Shown piece after piece: positions 6,195 through 11,547 of a stretch of DNA of 11,547 nt; the first letter of the stretch is position 1, and each line of letters starts with the position of its first letter. The DNA comes from Akkermansia sp. (GTDB lineage: Bacteria > Verrucomicrobiota > Verrucomicrobiia > Verrucomicrobiales > Akkermansiaceae). Location: contig JAIFNK010000290.1 in the NCBI GenBank assembly GCA_020047775.1, positions 1 to 11,547 of the forward strand. Direction: 5' to 3'. The notes under the pieces are model-generated. The model made no database searches, was not told where the DNA came from, and saw only the letters and a program-made list of their open reading frames with translations. A program made the position numbers and the translations under genes.

Positions 6195-6551
6195 CAGCTA
6201 CCGCATCCAACCGAACCGAGGAGCCACGAGTCTGGCGCAGCGGGTCAGCGAGGCGACGGCCAAGCTGGCTTCCACCCTCGTCCGCAAGTCCGACCCCGGA
6301 ATGGTCGTGCGTGCTGACGGCCGAGTGGAATTATGCGCTGGGGATTCCACCGGAGCTTCAACCCGGCGATCAACAATGCGCGCTCCGACAAACAGGAAGG
6401 CGGCATGTGGCGGGAGGAAATGCAGGAGTGGCTGGCCGGGAGCGGCCGATGGGATTTCCAGCCCTTCGCCGGGCCTCTGGTGGTGACGACGTGCGAGAGT
6501 CCGCTGGCGAAGCGGCCGGGTGCTGGAACGCGGCAGGGGGAGTTGTTCTGA
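6187..6551 (+). pseudogene. SRAP (YedK/HMCES-type) gene with frameshift and internal deletion
   Basis: SRAP proteins link covalently through Cys2 to abasic sites in single-stranded DNA and protect them. The remnant starts MCNSYRIQPNRG with Cys2 in place (6187), and frame one continues to VRADGRVE near 6330. A one-base deletion there is the simplest way to explain the shift into the frame MRWGFHRSFNPAINNARSD (from 6333), which keeps the NARSD asparagine. After GGMW (to 6410) the text jumps to REEMQEWLAGSGRWDFQPFAG and ends in QGELF, the usual C-terminus. The middle of the protein is missing, including the active-site glutamate and the HDRMP histidine, at an estimated 100 or more residues. The gene cannot give a working enzyme. 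Full-length relatives are about 220-250 aa. Confidence 0.8.
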
Positions 6552-6677
6552 TGTGGTCTGATCGCACGCGTAATCAATAGGCGCTAAACATCACCCATAA
6601 CCATGATCCCCTACCTGCCCATCCTCTGAAAGAGCAACCATCATCTTTCCGGCCATTCACCCATCACAATACCGCAC

Positions 6678-6911
6678 ATGCAGCAGCTTCTGAAACCCCA
6701 GGAACTGGCGGCCCTCATCAATGTCAGCGTCCCCACGATCATGAATTGGCATTATGGCGGAATCATCCCCGCCCGGCTCCATGTCGGACGGGTCAGTGAG
6801 AACTATCAAACCCTGGCCTCCTGGCTCCAGAAGCGCAAACAACCGCCCCTGAGCGGTCCTGCAATTTCCTGCATGGCTGGAGCGCTACTTCGAATTAGCC
6901 AAAACCTGTAA
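6678..6911 (+). CDS. Small HTH/excisionase-like protein, probably with altered C-terminus
   Basis: Residues 1-40 (LLKPQELAALINVSVPTI, then MNWHYGGIIPARLHVGRV) form a MerR/excisionase-type helix-turn-helix (HTH_17-like). In relatives the GRV is followed by a strand such as IRFD and a last helix ending in LxWLxxRK; here SENYQTLASWLQKRKQ partly fits. The rest of the 77 residues, from PPLSGPAI, has no family character and may come from a lost stop or frameshift. It would bind DNA, perhaps as an excision or plasmid-type regulator. There is no Shine-Dalgarno sequence. No integrase gene is seen nearby. Confidence 0.55.
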   Translation: MQQLLKPQELAALINVSVPTIMNWHYGGIIPARLHVGRVSENYQTLASWLQKRKQPPLSGPAISCMAGALLRISQNL

Positions 6912-6942
6912 CCAACCCGCAAATGCTTCGACATCCGGCACC

Positions 6943-6969
6943 GAGCCATATTTTTGCTCAGCTTTTTTT
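6943..6969 (+). terminator. Weak terminator-like hairpin after the HTH gene
   Basis: GAGC (6943-6946) can pair with GCTC (6956-6959), and a run of seven T follows at 6963-6969. The stem is only four pairs, so this is a weak candidate for ending the plus-strand transcript. A second small palindrome, TGAG/CTCA, follows at 6969-6980. Confidence 0.22.
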
Positions 6970-6988
6970 GAGTCCGCTCATCGCTAGA

Positions 6989-7270
6989 TCAATCGGCGGA
7001 TTTGCGCCGCTGTCGTGATTTTTCGGAGATTTCGGCGATTTGCTCTTCCACAAGCACCTTGAAGCGCTCGTAAGCGGCGATGTTTTTCTGGACCGCAGGC
7101 AACTGGTCGCGAGGGATGTATTCGGTTACGTTGCGACCGTTCTTGCGATGCTGGAGGTTGTAGTAAGGCTGGCCGTCAGGGCCCGTGCGGATGACGGAGA
7201 GATGGCCGCGCTCCATAGAGGTGATCGCGACCATTTGTTTGATGCGTTCGGGAAGCTGATTAATCTTCAT
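6989..7270 (-). CDS. DUF6788-like small protein, often linked to transposase genes
   Basis: The 93-aa protein starts MKINQLPERIKQM and carries MERGHLSVIRTGPDGQPYYN (19-37), then QHRKNGRNVTEYIPRDQ (40-56). A long charged helix follows to about residue 90 (AAYERFKVLVEEQIAEISEK). This order, a short helix, a small beta unit with YYNLQ and Y.PRDQ, and a helix, is what I recall of DUF6788 proteins encoded beside transposase genes. No transposase is visible here, so the gene is either a lone passenger or left over from a lost element. The ATG at 7270 is directly preceded by a promoter-like region with a palindrome. Family identity is from memory. Confidence 0.6.
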   Translation of the reverse strand: MKINQLPERIKQMVAITSMERGHLSVIRTGPDGQPYYNLQHRKNGRNVTEYIPRDQLPAVQKNIAAYERFKVLVEEQIAEISEKSRQRRKSAD

Positions 7271-7278
7271 GGGCTCAC

Positions 7279-7299
7279 AGTATATTCAGAACCATATAC
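7279..7299 (-). promoter_or_regulatory. Operator-like palindrome over a possible -10 box
   Basis: GTATAT (7280-7285) and ATATAC (7294-7299) are perfect inverted copies around eight bases. On the minus strand the inner copy gives TATACT (7284-7279), a good -10 hexamer 8 bp before the start of the DUF6788-like gene, with a weak TTGTGG upstream. A regulator bound here would block transcription. If transcription starts at this -10, the transcript would be nearly leaderless. Confidence 0.35.
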
Positions 7300-7351
7300 C
7301 TTGCCACAAAAAAATACAGGAGGATCATGGATTTCCTGCTTCAGGACATAA

Positions 7352-7612
7352 TTCTTCCTGCACCCCGCCCCACGGCCGGAGGAAAAGAACTGTATCTTCG
7401 TCGGCGGAGAAACCGCCAGGCAGTGCGCCGTCGTCATCGACACACCGGTCGAATGCGCCAAACGCCACAGCCAAGACCCGGAAGTCCGCCTTGCAGACAT
7501 CCACACCGGCCGGACCAACCAAGACGGTCTCACCGTCCTGCTCCCCTCCCCCAGGCAGCCCGCCGCACGGACAAGCGCTCCAGTGCCGACTCAAAAGGTC
7601 TGTCCGGTCTGA
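7352..7612 (+). pseudogene. Coding-biased open frame without a start codon, unrecognised
   Basis: The frame is open for 86 codons between a TAA (7349-7351) and a TGA (7610-7612) and has no ATG. Its middle (EEKNCIFVGGETARQCAVVI, later EVRLADIHTGRTNQDGLTVL) shows strong C at third positions and G at first positions, the pattern of real genes in this region, while the other frames give Arg/Pro/His-rich text. I therefore take this as the true frame of a broken gene. I do not recognise the family. The rest of 7271-7708 has no gene: it holds the palindrome before the DUF6788-like gene and small hairpins at 7604-7617 and 7668-7684. Confidence 0.3.
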
Positions 7613-7667
7613 ACCGGATAACATGGGGGACAACATACACACCTGGGTATGCTATCGATGCGCCGCC

Positions 7668-7684
7668 GGCGGGAAACGCCCGCC
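7668..7684 (-). terminator. Hairpin just beyond the glycosyltransferase gene, possible terminator
   Basis: GGCGGG (7668-7673) and CCCGCC (7679-7684) form a strong six-pair stem with a five-base loop, 25 bp beyond the minus-strand stop at 7709. No U-run follows on the minus strand, so intrinsic termination is doubtful; it may only stabilise the 3' end. Confidence 0.25.
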
Positions 7685-7708
7685 AGCCAGACATCGGGCG
7701 CTTACGCC

Positions 7709-9973
7709 TTAACGCAAGAGATCGAACTTCTTCATGACCGGTTTCCCGTATAACATACGCCCGATCTTGGTCCAGATTTTCACAACAATGAAACGCAAAC
7801 CTGAATCCACTTCGGTTTTTTTGACAATACTATCAGTCTGATCTGGCGGACGGGCTTCTAAAGTGCGGGCTTCTAAAGTGCGGGACACCAACTCGTTGAG
7901 GCGCATGTTCTCTAATGCAAGCGATACCATCTCAAGCCCGAAAGCAGGAGTCAATTGGCAAACCCTACCTCCTATATGATTGTGTGAACTATTGATAGAA
8001 GCTTCAAATTCATCAATTGTATTTTCCCAGGAAAACCTCTCCGCGATCCGCTGTCGGCATGCGATTGAGAACGAATTGAGAACAGTAGGATTATTGATCA
8101 ACTTTTTCAAAGCTTCAACATAATCAGCCACATTCTTATCACCACTTGTAATCAGGAATCCGGTATTCACGTCTAAAACTTCCGAATGCCCGCCAACATC
8201 ACTGACAACAGGCACCACGCCGGCAGCCATCGATTCGAGAAGGGAGATCGAAATGCCTTCATATAACGAAGGCATAAGCAGGATATCAGAAGCAATCAAG
8301 GCGTCCAACCACTGTTCGTGTGGTACCGCGCCCAATGTTGTCACATGGGATCTCAGCTCATACATATCCAGAAGTGACTCGAAATCCGCCTTTAGTTCAC
8401 CGTCACCTATCACCAGAGCGTGAAATACAAGACCCGCCTCCACTGCTGCCTTGAAAATTTCAGCAAGCAGCTCCGGTCGCTTTTGTTTGGTCATTCGGCC
8501 CCCGAAAACAACAAGTGGAAGCTCTTTATCAATCCCGAGACGTGACCTGACAATAACCCGGTTGGAAATGGTCCTTTCCAGTCCAGGGGGGCGGACACCC
8601 GTATACATAACCCTGACACGGCCGGGATCAGCTCCCCGGGAACGCATCCATCCCGACAAATGTGCGGTTGTCACAATATTCATATCCAACACGTCCTGAT
8701 AGCCGACGCCAAACCGCGGATGCCCACCATTTATCCAATCAAGCTCCTCCACATGATTGATGTCAACAAACACGGTATTTGGAGAAGCACTCCGCAAGTA
8801 GGGAAGAAGTTGGTAACCAATGGTGCTTCCACTTAAAACGACGGTGTCAATCTTCCGTGAACTTATCAGATAAGTTATAAACCGGGGATAATCTATTTCC
8901 CGCAGAAAATTAGGCAACACGAAAACATCCTCGGTTAGCTCCGTATACTTATATTCGCACACGTGTCTGGCGGAAAGCGTGGCGCAAACCGTTACTTCGT
9001 GGCCCCTTCCCACGAGACCTTCAATAAGCTCAAGATTCACCCTGTCGGCACCACCAACAACCATCCAGGGAATAATAAACATGATACGCCTGCCCTTGCG
9101 GTTGGGCTCAAGGGCATTGTTTACCAACGATTCACTTTCTATTGACTCATAAGGTTCGGGCGCACGCCTCAAAGGCGTTGGAAACCTGGTGTGGAGGTCA
9201 GGATATTTCTCCTGCATGGCTTTCGCAAAATCAGCATTATCATAACCTGACTGGATAATTTGCTCATACCGTCCTCCGCCTAACTTCCGATACCATTGAA
9301 GGTATTCTTGTATGGTATAACCCCAATGCCCCTTGTTGGCCAAAGCCAGCCAGAAATCCCAGTCCTCATATAAATAATCGATTGTTTCATCAAAACCTCC
9401 AACCTCCGCAAAAGCGCTATATCGGACTACGGCAATGGGCGGGGCGCTATTAGCCTTTAAATACTCCTTCCCGCGCTCGTAACCTTGTTCCCATAAAAAC
9501 TGCTGGTCTCCAAATATCACATTGTAGGAATTGCAAAACGAGAATCCGGTATTGGAATCGAGAAACCAGACACACTTCTCGAGGTACGTTGATTCGAGCA
9601 TGTCGTCATGATCAAGCAGACATATGTACCTGCCTTTGGAATTCTTGAAACCTGTGTTACGGGCGGCAGCCGTCCCGCCGTTAACCCGTCTGACAACTTT
9701 GATGCGTGAGTCTATCAGCCCGAATTCGGCCAGTCGGGCGACAGACTCGGCATCAGTGGAACCATCATCAACTATGATCCATTCCCAGTTCTGTAACGTT
9801 TGCCTGAAGACCGACTGAAGTGTCTCCTTGAAAAATAGACCTGCATTGTAATAAGGCGTAACAATGGAGACATCGACCTGTAAATCACGGGTCGATGGCT
9901 GTAGTCTGAAAGACCAAGGTTTAACCCTAAGTCCAGGCAGATCGGTGAAGTCCGGTTCTATAGCATTAATCAT
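7709..9973 (-). CDS. Bifunctional glycosyltransferase, GT2 fused to GT4 (754 aa)
   Basis: The protein should add two sugars in turn to a lipid-linked or surface glycan at the cytoplasmic face of the membrane. The N-terminal half is an inverting GT-A fold enzyme: VSIVTPYYN (35-43), VDDGSTD (68-74), the metal-binding DHDD (121-124) and EDWDFWL (203-209), where the acid is the likely base. A linker of about 60 residues follows. The C-terminal half is a retaining GT-B enzyme of the GT4 type: GGADRVNLELIEGLVGRGHEV (307-327, glycine-rich start, here split in two sites), GGRMTKQKRPELL (491-503), and the EX7E motif at Glu572 to Glu580 (LYEGISISLLESMAAG). There is no signal peptide. The tail from about 665 includes LEARTLEAR from a 15-bp duplication and ends basic (KKFDLLR). 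The next gene upstream on the same strand is an acyltransferase 123 bp away. Acceptor and sugars are unknown. Confidence 0.92.
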   Translation of the reverse strand: MINAIEPDFTDLPGLRVKPWSFRLQPSTRDLQVDVSIVTPYYNAGLFFKETLQSVFRQTLQNWEWIIVDDGSTDAESVARLAEFGLIDSRIKVVRRVNGGTAAARNTGFKNSKGRYICLLDHDDMLESTYLEKCVWFLDSNTGFSFCNSYNVIFGDQQFLWEQGYERGKEYLKANSAPPIAVVRYSAFAEVGGFDETIDYLYEDWDFWLALANKGHWGYTIQEYLQWYRKLGGGRYEQIIQSGYDNADFAKAMQEKYPDLHTRFPTPLRRAPEPYESIESESLVNNALEPNRKGRRIMFIIPWMVVGGADRVNLELIEGLVGRGHEVTVCATLSARHVCEYKYTELTEDVFVLPNFLREIDYPRFITYLISSRKIDTVVLSGSTIGYQLLPYLRSASPNTVFVDINHVEELDWINGGHPRFGVGYQDVLDMNIVTTAHLSGWMRSRGADPGRVRVMYTGVRPPGLERTISNRVIVRSRLGIDKELPLVVFGGRMTKQKRPELLAEIFKAAVEAGLVFHALVIGDGELKADFESLLDMYELRSHVTTLGAVPHEQWLDALIASDILLMPSLYEGISISLLESMAAGVVPVVSDVGGHSEVLDVNTGFLITSGDKNVADYVEALKKLINNPTVLNSFSIACRQRIAERFSWENTIDEFEASINSSHNHIGGRVCQLTPAFGLEMVSLALENMRLNELVSRTLEARTLEARPPDQTDSIVKKTEVDSGLRFIVVKIWTKIGRMLYGKPVMKKFDLLR
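7851..7884. repeat. 15-bp perfect tandem duplication inside the glycosyltransferase tail
   Basis: CGGGCTTCTAAAGTG occurs at 7851-7865 and again at 7866-7880, followed by CGGG. In the minus-strand protein it encodes TLEAR twice (residues 699-708). A 15-bp unit keeps the frame, so copy number can change without breaking the gene. It sits in the unconserved tail near the C-terminus. Confidence 0.85.
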
Positions 9974-10096
9974 TTTAAATCATTATTGATAGACTTTTAA
10001 GAATGGCCCCCGCAGAAAACCTTTGATTCGAAGTGCCATAATGTCCGCATCCTCAAGAAGTCCCGCCTTGTTTTCTGAATCTTAAGCGCCGCAACT

Positions 10097-11547
10097 TCAC
10101 AAATCAATAAACATGCGTCGATCACCCCAATCCCGATCACCCCGGTCGACCACGAGCAGATGTTCCGGATGACCTTGCGGAAACAAGGCAATTGCGAGCC
10201 TGCTTTCCCCACCCTTCAACTTATCCAATGGTATGGAGATTGAGTCTTTCCAGATCGTTCCTTGTTTGATGGCGAGCCTGCTGAACGGTTGATTATAATC
10301 ATGTTGGGCAAGGATATTCCCGCCCCCATCTGTAAGATGAACCGCGTTGGTAAATCCCAGTTTTTGTTCAACAAGACTTTCCCAGGCAAAATCGATGTGC
10401 ATTCCGTTTTGGTCGCGAACAATCTTTACTCCACGCAATACGAATCGGTCGCCAAAGCGGGTTCCCACAATGGATTGCAACTCCGGTGGAGTCATCATGT
10501 TGGCATCAGAAGCGTCAATTCGATTCAGATTTCCCATGGAAAAATAGATTGACACTAAAAGACAGGCCAGCACCGAAGCTGCCCAAACGGTCTTGCGATT
10601 GAGACCGAAATGGTCATACCACGACGCCTTCATCACCTGAGTGCCGTGCATTCCCCTTGTTTTTTGTCCAAGTATGAGGCGCCTTCCCGGCATCTCAACC
10701 AAAGCCCACATCAAATAGGATGCAAGCAATATGACGACCCAGAAAACCAACAAGAGGAGGGAATCCGACCACTTTGAAAACGAAATGTAATTCGCCAGAT
10801 AGTATCGTATGACAATTTGGTGCAAAAGGTAGAGCGAAAAGCTTATCTCACCCAAAACGACCAGGATTGGGTGGGACAGCCAGGCAGTGATCCAGCCACG
10901 CCCCATCGCCATCACATAGATGAGCAGGCCAAATGCAAGCATCGAACTACTTCCTGCCAACCATACGCTCAGGGCGGGATTGGGCCAGTTCCGGGCAATC
11001 CATGCGATGAGTGCTGAAGCAAAATGCGTTGACAACACAACGAGCAAAAGAGCGGAACTTTCATACAAGGTTCCCCGCAATTTACTCCATTGAACATTTT
11101 CCACATTCTGTCGCCAGCAACCGGCAACAAAAATACCAAGTACGAACTCGAAAATCCGACCAAGCGGGCTGATGTATAACAACGCAGTGCTCGTAATACC
11201 GTCTGTCACCGCACCTGTATGCGGTTGGAGATTCAAGACATTGGACACTATAATCAGCAAGGCTACCACCATGGCGGCACCCAAAAGCTTTTTCCACCCG
11301 GTCACGTTCCATCGAAGAACAAGAAGTGGGAAGACCAAATAGAAAAAGAACTCCGTGGAAATGCTCCAGGATGGCGAGTTATATGAGAAATAGTATTTTG
11401 AAAGAGGTATCCACGCATTGACCATGAAAATGTTGGCTAGCGCGGTTTTGCTGTCCCAACTCAACTGCAACAATAGAAATGCAAGGATAAAGCTCATCAG
11501 CAGCCCCGGCCAAATGCGGGCGATCCGGGCAAGCCAGAACTGTCTGA
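10097..11547 (-). CDS. Membrane acyltransferase 3 family protein with C-terminal extracytoplasmic domain (N-terminus beyond window)
   Basis: The open frame runs off the right edge. Before the ATG at 11497 it already reads RQFWLARIARIWPGLL, the classic FxxRRxxRIxP start region of this family, so the true start lies outside. Numbering from the 11497 ATG, about eight to nine hydrophobic helices occupy residues 1-265. They include PSWSISTEFFFYLVFPLL (42-59) and LGEISFSLYLLH (215-226), both family signatures. These enzymes transfer acetyl or other acyl groups across the membrane to surface sugars. A further helix at about 303-321 leads to a soluble region, 325-466, rich in beta strands and ending DRDWGDRRMFIDL. 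I place this tail outside the membrane; it resembles C-terminal domains found in some cell-surface glycan proteins. It stands 123 bp upstream of the GT2-GT4 gene on the same strand. Confidence 0.9.
   Translation of the reverse strand, partial: RQFWLARIARIWPGLLMSFILAFLLLQLSWDSKTALANIFMVNAWIPLSKYYFSYNSPSWSISTEFFFYLVFPLLVLRWNVTGWKKLLGAAMVVALLIIVSNVLNLQPHTGAVTDGITSTALLYISPLGRIFEFVLGIFVAGCWRQNVENVQWSKLRGTLYESSALLLVVLSTHFASALIAWIARNWPNPALSVWLAGSSSMLAFGLLIYVMAMGRGWITAWLSHPILVVLGEISFSLYLLHQIVIRYYLANYISFSKWSDSLLLLVFWVVILLASYLMWALVEMPGRRLILGQKTRGMHGTQVMKASWYDHFGLNRKTVWAASVLACLLVSIYFSMGNLNRIDASDANMMTPPELQSIVGTRFGDRFVLRGVKIVRDQNGMHIDFAWESLVEQKLGFTNAVHLTDGGGNILAQHDYNQPFSRLAIKQGTIWKDSISIPLDKLKGGESRLAIALFPQGHPEHLLVVDRGDRDWGDRRMFIDL

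Noticed and set aside
7325..7642. 105-codon minus ORF that superficially resembles a transposase start (GVDVCKADF)
   Set aside because: The similarity to the IS110 DVSK start is short and the rest does not follow; codon bias favours the plus strand.
7327..7737. 136-codon plus ORF with AGGAGG upstream
   Set aside because: The ribosome-site spacing is only three bases, the protein beyond residue 20 is Arg/Pro/His-rich noise, and the codon bias sits in another plus frame.
1..11547. tRNA, rRNA, CRISPR array or insertion sequence with terminal repeats
   Set aside because: No cloverleaf, rRNA core, regular spaced repeats, or matching terminal inverted repeats around a transposase were found by reading.

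Overview
The window looks like an accessory stretch of a GC-rich bacterial chromosome. Several small features (a lone DUF6788-like ORF, an excisionase-like HTH ORF, start codons without Shine-Dalgarno sequences, C-rich third codon positions) make me think of Verrucomicrobiota or a related PVC-group organism. This is an impression from sequence style, not a proven assignment. No rRNA, tRNA, CRISPR array or complete transposase gene was seen.

Layout. (1) 1-2428, minus strand: a complete tandem AAA+ ATPase of 683 aa, followed 18 bp downstream by the first 119 codons of a WYL-type transcriptional regulator that runs off the left edge. (2) 2429-3150: about 720 bp without a convincing gene, holding a hairpin, two short coding-like scraps on the minus strand, and a structured leader just before the next gene. 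(3) 3151-4422, plus strand: an uncharacterised 347-aa protein and a 61-aa charged protein, probably one transcription unit. (4) 4376-6551: a gene graveyard around two intact membrane-protein genes. The remnants are an HNH endonuclease lacking its middle, a piece resembling the DNA phosphorothioation-associated putative methyltransferase family, and an SRAP (YedK/HMCES-type) gene with a frameshift and an internal deletion. The intact genes are a DUF2809 protein and a 93-aa two-helix membrane protein. (5) 6678-7708: a small HTH/excisionase-like ORF, a DUF6788-like 93-aa ORF with an operator-like palindrome at its promoter, and an open coding-biased frame with no start. (6) 7709-11547, minus strand and visibly less GC-rich: a 754-aa fusion of a GT2 and a GT4 glycosyltransferase, and a membrane acyltransferase 3 protein that continues past the right edge. 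The last two genes look like the end of a surface-polysaccharide cluster.

How the genes fit together. The AAA+/WYL pair is a recurring gene pair whose function, to my knowledge, is not established; WYL proteins often regulate defence or DNA-damage genes. The centre contains decayed DNA-processing genes (HNH nuclease, SRAP, phosphorothioation-associated piece), as expected for a former defence or mobile-element hot spot. The right end builds and acylates an extracellular glycan. The least described items are the AAA+/WYL pair, the gene pair at 3151-4422 with its structured leader, and the repeated loss of gene middles with both ends kept. I did not find a complete system that I could defend as new.
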